From: Lysinibacillus composti
GTDB taxonomy: Bacteria > Bacillota > Bacilli > Bacillales_A > Planococcaceae
NCBI RefSeq assembly: GCF_016908465.1
Contig: NZ_JAFBDY010000002.1
Coordinates: 124,001 to 188,000, forward strand
Direction: 5' to 3'
DNA length: 64,000 nt
Of this stretch, positions 57,304 to 64,000 are shown in pieces. The first letter of the stretch is position 1, and the number at the start of each line of letters is the position of its first letter. A program made the translations under genes and the position numbers. Below the pieces are notes generated by a model. The model was not told the origin of the DNA and did not search any database. It saw nothing but the letters and a program-made list of their open reading frames with translations.

Positions 57304-58728
57304 ATGATTACTTCAGAATTTCGTATTGAAAAAGATTTTTTAGGAGAAAAAGAAATACCAAAAGACGCTTATTACGGTGTTCAAACAATGAGAGCCGTTG
57401 AAAATTTCCCAATTACGGGGTATAGAATTCATCCAGAACTAATTAAATCTTTAGGGATTGTGAAAAAAGCAGCAGCACTTGCCAATATGGAAGTTGGAAT
57501 GTTGGAAAAAGAAATCGGTCAATATATTGTTAAAGCATGTGATGAAGTCATTGCTGGAAAATGGAATGATCAATTTATCGTCGATCCAATTCAAGGTGGT
57601 GCAGGCACATCCATCAATATGAATGCTAACGAAGTGATTGCAAATCGTACACTTGAGTTAATGGGAGAAGAGAAAGGGAACTATAAAAAAGTAAGCCCTA
57701 ATACTCATATAAATATGTCCCAATCAACAAACGATGCATTCCCAACAGCAGCACATATTGCAATTTTAAGCTTAATGGATCAATTACTTGAATCAACAAA
57801 AACGATGCAACATGCTTTCGTAGAAAAATCGAAGGAATTTGCTGGCGTTATTAAAATGGGTCGTACTCATCTTCAAGACGCTGTACCAGTTTTACTTGGT
57901 CAAGAATTCGAGGCATATAGTCGTGTCATTTCACGTGATATTGATCGTATGTCACTTTCAAGACATCATTTATTTGAAGTGAATATGGGAGCAACGGCAG
58001 TTGGAACAGGGTTAAACGCAGATCCAAAGTATATTACATCTGTTGTTCAACATCTTAAGGAATTAAGTAAATTCCCATTAACAAGTGCTAAGCATTTAGT
58101 TGATGCTACTCAAAATACAGATTGTTACACAGAAGTATCTGCAAATTTAAAAGTTTGTATGATTAATATGTCTAAGATCGCAAATGACTTCCGTTTAATG
58201 GCTTCCGGACCACGCGCTGGTTTATATGAAATTGAACTACCAGCTCGTCAACCAGGTTCATCTATTATGCCTGGTAAGGTAAATCCTGTTATGGCAGAAG
58301 TTGTGAACCAAGTGGCATTCCAAGTAATGGGGAATGATGTCACAATCTCACAAGCGTCTGAAGCAGGTCAATTCGAATTAAATGTAATGGAACCTGTATT
58401 ATTCTATAACTTAATTCAATCGATTTCGATTATGAGTAATGTATTTAACACATTTACAGAAAAATGCGTAGCCGGCATTAAAGCAAACGAAAAAGGCTTA
58501 AAACAATATGTAGAGAATAGTGTAGGGATTATTACAGCCGTAAATCCTCATATTGGCTATGAATTAGCTGCACAAATCGCAAAAGAAGCAATTGCAACAG
58601 GTGCCTCTGTACGTGAGCTTACAATTAAATCTGGCGCACTAACAGAAGAACAATTAGACCAAATCCTTAATCCTTATGAAATGACACGTCCAGGTATTGC
58701 TGGAGGAAAGTCTCTTGTTAGAGGGTAA
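57304..58728 (+). CDS. aspA: aspartate ammonia-lyase (aspartase)
   Basis: Aspartase converts L-aspartate to fumarate and ammonia, linking amino-acid catabolism to the TCA cycle. The 474-aa protein has the superfamily signature GSSIMPGKVNP (318-328) with the catalytic Ser, plus YYGVQTMRAVENFPITG, SQSTNDAFPTA and GRTHLQDAVPV. The ending without a fumarase-type tail and the N-terminal motif favour aspartase over fumarase. GGGGAGAAG precedes the ATG at 57304. ansB is the B. subtilis name for the same function. Confidence 0.9.
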   Translation: MITSEFRIEKDFLGEKEIPKDAYYGVQTMRAVENFPITGYRIHPELIKSLGIVKKAAALANMEVGMLEKEIGQYIVKACDEVIAGKWNDQFIVDPIQGGAGTSINMNANEVIANRTLELMGEEKGNYKKVSPNTHINMSQSTNDAFPTAAHIAILSLMDQLLESTKTMQHAFVEKSKEFAGVIKMGRTHLQDAVPVLLGQEFEAYSRVISRDIDRMSLSRHHLFEVNMGATAVGTGLNADPKYITSVVQHLKELSKFPLTSAKHLVDATQNTDCYTEVSANLKVCMINMSKIANDFRLMASGPRAGLYEIELPARQPGSSIMPGKVNPVMAEVVNQVAFQVMGNDVTISQASEAGQFELNVMEPVLFYNLIQSISIMSNVFNTFTEKCVAGIKANEKGLKQYVENSVGIITAVNPHIGYELAAQIAKEAIATGASVRELTIKSGALTEEQLDQILNPYEMTRPGIAGGKSLVRG

Positions 58729-58757
58729 AAGGTTAAAAATATAATAGAATCGCATGA

Positions 58758-58793
58758 TGAGAAGGAATCTTTTTTTAGATTCCTTCTCTTTTT
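58758..58793 (+). terminator. intrinsic terminator after aspA
   Basis: GAGAAGGAATCT pairs perfectly with AGATTCCTTCTC, followed by TTTTTATC. Confidence 0.87.
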
Positions 58794-58926
58794 ATCGTTT
58801 CAAGAACAAATGTTCGTTTCTACATTAATTATAGAATAGGTGGTACTAAAAGAGGGAATCGTACCCATAATGAAGAAAGGTTAAAGGCTGAAGAATTTGA
58901 AAACCATAATTTATAGGAGTGATCAA

Positions 58927-59931
58927 ATGGTGGGGCGTGAGGAGATTTTTGATGTAACCATTATTGGTGGAGGTCCTGTGGGGTTATTTACAGCATTCTA
59001 TGCAGGAATGCGTGATTTATCGGTCAAAATCATTGATAGTTTACCTCAATTAGGTGGTCGACCATCAGTTATTTATCCAGAAAAATTTATTTATGATATC
59101 GCAGGTTTACCAAAAATTCGTTCAAAAGATTTAATTGAAAATTTAGTTTCCCAAATGTCCAGGTTTACCCAAACAATTGTGTTGGAGCAAACTGTAGAAT
59201 CGTTTAATAAAGTTGAGGATGAGGTCTTTGAAATAAAGACTGACAAAGGCCTTCATTATTCGAAAACAGTACTAATTACGGCAGGTCTAGGAGCTTTTAC
59301 CCCTCGTAAATTAACTCTGGAACATATAGAAACATATGAAGGGCAAAGCGTTCATTATTTTGTGAACGATTTAGAGTTATTTCGTAATCAAAATGTTGTG
59401 GTATTAGGTGGTGGGGATTCAGCCCTAGATTGGGCATTGATGCTTGAGGGAATTGCTTCGAACGTAACGTTAGTCCATCGCCGAGATCAATTTACCGCGC
59501 ATGAACATACAGTGAACCAAGTACAATCTTCATCTATTGATGTTCGTACGCCTTTTGTGCCCGTTGCGATTAAAGGTGAAAGCGGTAAACTTTCCGAACT
59601 ACATCTTAAAAATAGTTCAACGAATGAAATTGAAGTATTAACAGTTGACCATATCATAGTGAATTATGGATTTCTTTCTTCCCTCGGCCCATTAGGTCAA
59701 TGGGGGCTAGAAATGGATAAGTTTTCAATTAAAGTCAATACGAAGATGGAAACGTCTATTCCAGGGATTTATGCCGTAGGGGACGTATGTTCGTATGACG
59801 GCAAAGTGAAGCTAATCGCCACTGGATTTGGAGAAGCAACCATTGCCATTAATGCTGCAAAACATTTTATTGACCCGACAACTAGTAAACACGTACCACA
59901 TAGTTCGGATATGTTTTTAGATCGATCATAA
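58927..59931 (+). CDS. ferredoxin/flavodoxin--NADP reductase (YumC type)
   Basis: This 334-aa flavoprotein has the FAD-binding GGGPVGLF (14-21), LGGRPSVIYPEKFIYDIAG, the NADP-binding GGGDSALDWA and a C-terminal FAD block IYAVGDVCSYDGKVKLIATGFGEA. It is of the thioredoxin-reductase-like FNR type but lacks the CxxC disulfide of true thioredoxin reductase. It transfers electrons between NADPH and ferredoxin or flavodoxin. The ATG at 58927 follows AGGAGTG. Its last 28 codons are duplicated at 63011. Confidence 0.9.
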   Translation: MVGREEIFDVTIIGGGPVGLFTAFYAGMRDLSVKIIDSLPQLGGRPSVIYPEKFIYDIAGLPKIRSKDLIENLVSQMSRFTQTIVLEQTVESFNKVEDEVFEIKTDKGLHYSKTVLITAGLGAFTPRKLTLEHIETYEGQSVHYFVNDLELFRNQNVVVLGGGDSALDWALMLEGIASNVTLVHRRDQFTAHEHTVNQVQSSSIDVRTPFVPVAIKGESGKLSELHLKNSSTNEIEVLTVDHIIVNYGFLSSLGPLGQWGLEMDKFSIKVNTKMETSIPGIYAVGDVCSYDGKVKLIATGFGEATIAINAAKHFIDPTTSKHVPHSSDMFLDRS

Positions 59932-60094
59932 AATTCAGCTCAAACCCGTTTTAATGCGAACGGGTTTTTTTAGTGCGAAAAAACGGGGTTAAGAACACTT
60001 GTTCGTATATAGGTGGGACTCTTTTGCAAATAAAACATTAAAAACTTCTAATGAAAGTCTAATTGTTTTCTTAAGGGTTTTTCACGTTCCTTTT
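59848..60094 (+). repeat. left copy of a ~245-bp direct repeat
   Basis: It begins at ATTAATGCTGCAAAACATT inside the reductase gene and includes the gene's 3' end, the terminator, and the region before the PepSY gene up to CGTTCCTTTTAT. The partner is at 63011-63252; matches run through the whole length with scattered substitutions and small indels. Confidence 0.88.
59942..59970 (+). terminator. intrinsic terminator of the reductase gene
   Basis: AAACCCGTT pairs with AACGGGTTT, then TTTT. The same hairpin recurs in the right repeat copy (63106-63135). Confidence 0.83.
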
Positions 60095-60147
60095 ATGATT
60101 GAAGTGTAAGATAGTCACTGTAGTAAACATATGGGAGGAACACGAAA

Positions 60148-60708
60148 ATGAAAAAATATATTATATCAGCATTAGCAGTAGGAATTATCGCAGGTGGAGG
60201 TTATACATTCGTAAATGCAGATATACAAGACGAGGAAAACCAAGCAGAATTAGCAAAACAAGCGCAAATTACAGAGCAAGAGGCAACTAAAATTGCCCTT
60301 GAAAAAGTACCTGGTACGGTTAATGAAGTTGAATTAGAAAATGAAGACGGTTTAATTGTATATGAATTTGAGATTGTTGGGGAAGATGGTAGCGAACAAG
60401 ACTTAGATGTGGATGCAAAGACAGGGGAAATTGTTAAGGTGGAAGCTGACGATGATGAAAATGACGATTTTAGCCAAGCTGATCTAGCAAAACAAGCAAA
60501 GATTACAAAGGATGAGGCTTCAGAAAATGCACTCGAACAAGTGCCTGGTACTGTCACAGAAGTAGAATTAGATGATGAAAATGGTCTAGTTGTCTACGAC
60601 GTTGAAATTAATGCTAAAGATGGAACACAACAATCTGTTAAAGTAGATGCTAAAACTGGAAAGATTGTTAATGTTGAACTTGAAACTGATGATGACAACA
60701 AAGTATAA
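60148..60708 (+). CDS. secreted PepSY-domain protein with two repeats
   Basis: The 186-aa protein has an N-terminal signal/anchor (to about residue 25) and two tandem PepSY domains: ITEQEATKIALEKVPGTV...GEIVKVE (about 37-98) and ITKDEASENALEQVPGTV...GKIVNVE (about 114-177). The halves are close copies, so the gene arose by internal duplication. The family is found next to two-component systems, as B. subtilis YkoJ is with YkoGH. It is highly acidic. GGGAGGAA precedes the ATG. Confidence 0.87.
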   Translation: MKKYIISALAVGIIAGGGYTFVNADIQDEENQAELAKQAQITEQEATKIALEKVPGTVNEVELENEDGLIVYEFEIVGEDGSEQDLDVDAKTGEIVKVEADDDENDDFSQADLAKQAKITKDEASENALEQVPGTVTEVELDDENGLVVYDVEINAKDGTQQSVKVDAKTGKIVNVELETDDDNKV

Positions 60709-60733
60709 AATAATAATCAAAAATAGTTTTATT

Positions 60734-60771
60734 AAAAGTGTCCGAAATCATATTTCGTGACACTTTTTTAA
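60734..60771 (+). terminator. terminator between PepSY and regulator genes
   Basis: AAAAGTGTC, GAAAT and their complements form a 15-bp stem with a one-base bulge, then a T run. It separates the PepSY gene from the two-component operon. Confidence 0.82.
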
Positions 60772-60865
60772 TAGTAATTTCTGTCGTATTAAATATACAC
60801 GTCCAATCCCGGTTAAACTAGGATAAGTAATTTTTATACAAAATTATATGGAGAGCGCTACTTAT

Positions 60866-61537
60866 ATGAAAAAGGTACTAATAATAGAAGATGAAAAGGA
60901 TTTGTCTGAATTCATTCGATTAGAATTAGAGTATGAAGGTTATAAAGTATTAACTTCCTATAATGGAAGGGATGGTGTTGATCAAGCATTAAACGAAAAC
61001 GTGGATTTAATTTTATTAGATCTGATGCTGCCAGGTTTAAATGGAGTTGAAGTTTGCAGAAGAATACGTTTAGCTAGCAACACGCCAATTATTATGATAA
61101 CTGCTAGAGATAATGTATTCGATAAAATATCAGGACTTGATAGTGGGGCAGATGATTATTTAACAAAGCCATTTCAAATTGAAGAATTATTAGCAAGAAT
61201 GAGATCAATTTTTAGGAGAGTTGAAAATACGTTAAGTCAACAAACATTGGTACACAAACAACTGCAATTAAATATTGAGTCTAGAATATTGAAACGAGGA
61301 AACGAAGAATTAGAACTCACGAAAAAAGAATTTGATTTGCTGTATCTTCTAATGAAAAATAAAAATAAAGTGTTAACCCGGGAAAGTCTACTAGAAAAGG
61401 TCTGGGGCTTTGAAACGAATGTAGAAACTAATGTAGTGGATGTCTACATAAGTTATCTCAGAGCGAAAATAGATAAGAAAGAAGAAGATTCCTATATACA
61501 AACTGTTCGGGGCACTGGATATGTCATGAGAGATTAG
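60866..61537 (+). CDS. OmpR-family response regulator, ArlR paralogue
   Basis: The 223-aa regulator has Asp52 in LLDLML, Thr79 and Lys101 in TKPF in the receiver and a C-terminal winged helix ([27 protein letters not shown]-like TVRGTGYVMRD). It resembles the ArlR protein at 18259 along its whole length. The ATG at 60866 lies ten bases after GGAGAG; an ATG at 60848 is also in frame. It forms an operon with the kinase 26 bases downstream. Confidence 0.88.
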   Translation: MKKVLIIEDEKDLSEFIRLELEYEGYKVLTSYNGRDGVDQALNENVDLILLDLMLPGLNGVEVCRRIRLASNTPIIMITARDNVFDKISGLDSGADDYLTKPFQIEELLARMRSIFRRVENTLSQQTLVHKQLQLNIESRILKRGNEELELTKKEFDLLYLLMKNKNKVLTRESLLEKVWGFETNVETNVVDVYISYLRAKIDKKEEDSYIQTVRGTGYVMRD

Positions 61538-61563
61538 TTGTTAGTAAAGGTGGGAGAATCAAA

Positions 61564-62949
61564 TTGAAAAAACTCTCAATAAAATGGCGATTGACTATCT
61601 TCTCGGCTATTTCAATCTTTATTATCTTTATCATTTGTAATCTAATTCAGCTAATTTTTCTACACATTTATAATGTGGATCAGGAAGAAGACCTATTAAA
61701 AGAACGATCAGAAGTTATTACCAGTTTAATTTCGGAGCGGGTAAAGGCCGATAATCGAAACGATCAGTTAATGATTCCAGAAGATTTTTTTGAAAATCTA
61801 ATAGAAGACCATGAAATGATTCGAATTATCGATTATCGAGGCCATGAAATCTATTACATCGCCGAGGATTTTCCGTCTTTTCGTGATCGTGAATTAGAGA
61901 ATGGTTTTTCTAGGCTTCAGGAAAAGGATGATGATTATTTAGTTCTAAAGCAGCCTATCGAAATAAACGACTTTCATGGAATCATAGAGATTGGAAAAAA
62001 TGTTGAGATGTTCGATGACTTTATGGAACAAGTAGTATGGGTATTACTATTTGGTACTGTATTGTCCTTAGTTCTAAGTGTGATTGGTGGACAGCTTTTA
62101 GCAAGAAAATTCCTAGCGCCACTTACTGTAATGACGAAAACGATGATGAAAATTGAAGATGAACATTTTCAGGAACGTATACCAGTGATGAATACAAAAG
62201 ATGAATTCTCCCAATTTTGCAACATTTTTAATTCTATGATGGATCGTATTGAAGTTTCGATGGAACAACAAAAGCGTTTTGTAGAGGATGCCTCTCATGA
62301 TTTAAGAACACCATTAGCCATTATTCTAGGTCATCTTTCATTAATACAAAGATGGGGCAAAAATGATAAAAGAGTGTTAGAAAAGTCGATACAAACAAGT
62401 ATTAAAGAAACAAATAGGGTCATTGAGTTAACGAACCGTCTATTACAACTAACTCATATTGATAAGCTTGAGGAAGAAGAAATAGATAATAGCATCCGTT
62501 GTAATGTCACCTCCATATTGGATGAAATCTCTAATGATTACGAGTTAATCCATCAACATATAAACATCAGTATAAATAATAGTTTAGGTGAGAAACCTTT
62601 CGTTGCCATACAAGAGGAGCAGCTAAAGCAAGTATTGATAATACTATTTGATAATGCAATCAAATATAGTGGTGATGATAAAAAAATCATCGTCACATTA
62701 GAGACTCAGCAACAAAAATGCAAAATCGAAATTATAGATAATGGATACGGGATTAGCAATGAAGATCTGCCATATATTTTTGACCGTTTTTATAGAGTAG
62801 ATAAGGCTCGAAGTAGAGAATTAGGCGGAACTGGCCTGGGTTTATCAATCGCTAAAGATATTATTCAGAAATATAATGGGGAAATATCAGCTGAAAGTAA
62901 GCTTGGTAAAGGAACAACTATTACTATTATTTTACCATTTTCTAAGTAG
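61564..62949 (+). CDS. sensor histidine kinase, ArlS paralogue
   Basis: The 461-aa kinase has TM1 (about 12-34), an extracytoplasmic loop (35-155), TM2 (156-178), HAMP, H-box His245 in EDASHDLRTP, and ATPase boxes IDNGYGIS, FDRFYRVDKA and GGTGLGLS. The stretch GHLSLIQRWGKND after the H-box is nearly identical to that in ArlS (arlS, 18930), marking common origin. The TTG start follows GGTGGGAG. Its ligand may involve the PepSY protein encoded just upstream. Confidence 0.88.
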   Translation: MKKLSIKWRLTIFSAISIFIIFIICNLIQLIFLHIYNVDQEEDLLKERSEVITSLISERVKADNRNDQLMIPEDFFENLIEDHEMIRIIDYRGHEIYYIAEDFPSFRDRELENGFSRLQEKDDDYLVLKQPIEINDFHGIIEIGKNVEMFDDFMEQVVWVLLFGTVLSLVLSVIGGQLLARKFLAPLTVMTKTMMKIEDEHFQERIPVMNTKDEFSQFCNIFNSMMDRIEVSMEQQKRFVEDASHDLRTPLAIILGHLSLIQRWGKNDKRVLEKSIQTSIKETNRVIELTNRLLQLTHIDKLEEEEIDNSIRCNVTSILDEISNDYELIHQHINISINNSLGEKPFVAIQEEQLKQVLIILFDNAIKYSGDDKKIIVTLETQQQKCKIEIIDNGYGISNEDLPYIFDRFYRVDKARSRELGGTGLGLSIAKDIIQKYNGEISAESKLGKGTTITIILPFSK

Positions 62950-63010
62950 CAACTAAGCTCTTGAATTGATTTTAGCACATTCATTTGAATAAGAATTTAT
63001 TTCTTGAGTG

Positions 63011-63094
63011 ATTAATGCTGCAAAACATTCTATTGATCCGATAACTAGTAAACACGAACCATATAGTTCGGATATGTTTTTAGATCGAACATAA
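63011..63094 (+). pseudogene. 3' remnant of a ferredoxin--NADP reductase gene
   Basis: The sequence still reads INAAKHSIDPITSKHEPYSS and DMFLDRT, then a stop in frame, matching the last 28 codons of the intact gene at 58927 with a few substitutions. Nothing of the gene remains upstream of 63011. Confidence 0.85.
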
Positions 63095-63252
63095 GATTTG
63101 GATTGAACCCGTTTTAATGTGAACGGGTTTTTTAATGCGAAAAATCGGGGGTAAGAACGTTTGTTTGTGTGTCGTAGCATTCCATCCTAAATACATTAAA
63201 AATTACTAATGAAGGTCTACTTGTTTTCTTAAGGGTTACTTACCTTCCTTTG
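63011..63252 (+). repeat. right copy of the ~245-bp direct repeat
   Basis: Partner of 59848-60094. It carries the reductase gene tail, the AACCCGTT/AACGGGTT terminator and the TTCTTAAGGGTT stretch that in the left copy lies before the PepSY gene. It starts 61 bases after the kinase stop. Confidence 0.88.
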
Positions 63253-63385
63253 TAGAGGTGGATCTATAATCAATTTAATTTAAGATTATTTCGCTACCAA
63301 ATAGAAACAAGATACGTGAGAAAAGATAAATATCAGAGTATAATATAATAGGAAGAAACTCAAAGAAAAAAGGATGGAAGAGCAA
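63253..63385. other. short intergenic region after the right repeat
   Basis: Contains the upstream region of the following small gene (AT-rich). No PepSY gene follows the duplicated promoter region. Confidence 0.35.
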
Positions 63386-63673
63386 ATGAACGAGCAATTA
63401 GTAGATTGGATTACGCGTTTTCAAAAGGACAAAGATATTGACGCTCTTGCAAACTTAAAAGACTATTGTTACGATATGATCGAACCTTTAATTATTGAAT
63501 TTACTGAGAAATATGGTGAAGATGCTGGGGAATTATTACGCTTAAAATGGGATAAAAGATTTTATTTTATATTTACGAAGTATCAGCTAAACGTTGGATT
63601 ACCATTAGATAATTTTGTTAAGAATACTTACCGCTTTTATTTTATGCAGGTTTTAAAAAAGGCTGGTTATTAA
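63386..63673 (+). CDS. small helical protein, weakly sigma-region-2-like
   Basis: The 95-aa protein begins NEQLVDWITRFQKDKDIDAL and continues with CYDMIEPLIIEFTEKYGED and FVKNTYRFYFMQVLKKAGY. It is all-helical with a layout faintly like sigma factor region 2, but it lacks the DNA-melting aromatic set and any region 4. I do not recognise a family. The ATG at 63386 lies after GGATGGAAG; the ATG at 63374 overlaps AAAAGG and is less likely. A large hairpin terminator follows. Confidence 0.65.
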   Translation: MNEQLVDWITRFQKDKDIDALANLKDYCYDMIEPLIIEFTEKYGEDAGELLRLKWDKRFYFIFTKYQLNVGLPLDNFVKNTYRFYFMQVLKKAGY

Positions 63674-63752
63674 TAATTGGATTCTAATTGGTGAAAAATA
63701 CTCATCATTAAAATTAGTTATACGTTTTCATATCAAACTCTAAACAAATATT

Positions 63753-63815
63753 AAAAACATCTTCGATTGAATATAGGATTTGTGTCCTAAAATTCAATAA
63801 GAAGATGTTTTTTTA
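63753..63815 (+). terminator. long hairpin terminator
   Basis: AAACATCTTC/GAAGATGTTT, ATTGAAT/ATTCAAT and TAGGA/TCCTA stack into a long stem, followed by TTTTTTT. Confidence 0.85.
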
Positions 63816-63866
63816 TGGGAATTAAAATGTGTTTTCTAAACGAAGCTTAATGAATTGGAGTGAGAG

Positions 63867-63986
63867 ATGATCCTAAGGGGAAAAGTAGACCCTTTGAAGG
63901 CCATTGAATCGAGAAGACCAAATAATAAATCAAACAACCAGTTGCAGGGGGCAATCCTACAACTGGTTGAATGGATACTTTATTAA
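63867..63986 (+). CDS. possible 39-aa small ORF
   Basis: ATG at 63867 follows GGAGTGAGAG with ideal spacing and opens 39 codons beginning MILRGKVDPLKAIESRR and ending LVEWILY. It overlaps a 10-bp perfect hairpin, so it could instead be leader sequence. No family known. Confidence 0.3.
   Translation: MILRGKVDPLKAIESRRPNNKSNNQLQGAILQLVEWILY
63935..63969. terminator. hairpin near the right edge
   Basis: CAACCAGTTG and CAACTGGTTG form a 10-bp perfect stem. On the minus strand TTTGATTTATTATTT follows, suggesting the terminator of a minus-strand gene lying to the right of the window. Confidence 0.5.
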
Positions 63987-64000
63987 TGTGTCTATATACG

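Noticed and set aside
62953-63180. 75-codon minus-strand ORF over the right direct repeat
   Set aside because: It crosses the terminator and the reductase remnant; no ribosome binding site.

Overview
The window is AT-rich Bacillota chromosome with Bacillales-type gene content: yozE, deoD and a ctpA-type protease together; the ypmR-ypmS group beside msrA/msrB; xpaC-yaaN; sigI-rsgI; odhAB. Strong AGGAGG-type ribosome binding sites, frequent TTG/GTG starts and many U-tailed terminators fit this. The mix of a murG copy outside a division cluster, an ArlRS-type two-component system directly before odhAB, and DUF3231/DUF7010-like genes suggests Planococcaceae (Lysinibacillus or Solibacillus-like). 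That assignment is inference; no rRNA or tRNA gene is visible to test it.

Layout. 1-7 kb: an alkylation-repair protein cut by the window edge, a membrane protein, a ypmR-ypmS-msrA-msrB group and a chemotaxis receptor. 7-14 kb: yozE, deoD, a C-terminal processing protease, a CobW-type GTPase, a secreted CAP-domain protein, a lone tatA and murG. 14-25 kb: GNAT, dapF, a PAS/GGDEF cyclase, arlRS and odhAB. 25-31 kb: a lysine riboswitch before a three-gene amino-acid ABC transporter, a one-TM small protein, xpaC-yaaN, an acylphosphatase-like gene, a DUF1033 gene and a cold-shock gene with a structured leader. 31-48 kb: a lipoprotein, an ABC-F ATPase, recQ, a second msrA divergent from an LCP protein, an AI-2E-type permease, an aminotransferase, a P-loop/Asp23-like protein, a DUF7010-like gene without a standard start codon, enoyl-CoA hydratase, DUF3231, a catalytically degenerate tyrosine recombinase, a patatin and a PTS-IIC-like permease. 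48-64 kb: YqeY, a 52-aa protein, a PAS-GGDEF-EAL protein, an unrecognised 464-aa protein, sigI-rsgI beside a repeat protein with a SigI-like promoter, trhO, aspA, a ferredoxin-NADP reductase, and a PepSY/response-regulator/kinase module.

Functional themes are oxidised-methionine repair (two MsrA, one MsrB), cyclic-di-GMP turnover (an apparently active cyclase and a GGDEF-EAL protein with only its EAL half intact), envelope sensing (ArlRS, its paralogue with a PepSY protein, SigI/RsgI, LCP, CAP) and lysine/diaminopimelate economy (dapF and the riboswitch-controlled transporter).

The most unusual structure is at the right end. The PepSY/two-component module lies between two imperfect direct repeats of about 245 bp, each holding the 3' end of the ferredoxin-NADP reductase gene, its terminator and the promoter region that follows. 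The right copy is a gene remnant. Other signals worth following: three TTGTGAA repeats with an exact 22-bp period in front of odhA; a strong terminator-like hairpin in the csp leader; a tyrosine recombinase whose nucleophile position is Phe; and an isolated GC-rich intergenic repeat near 39.9 kb.
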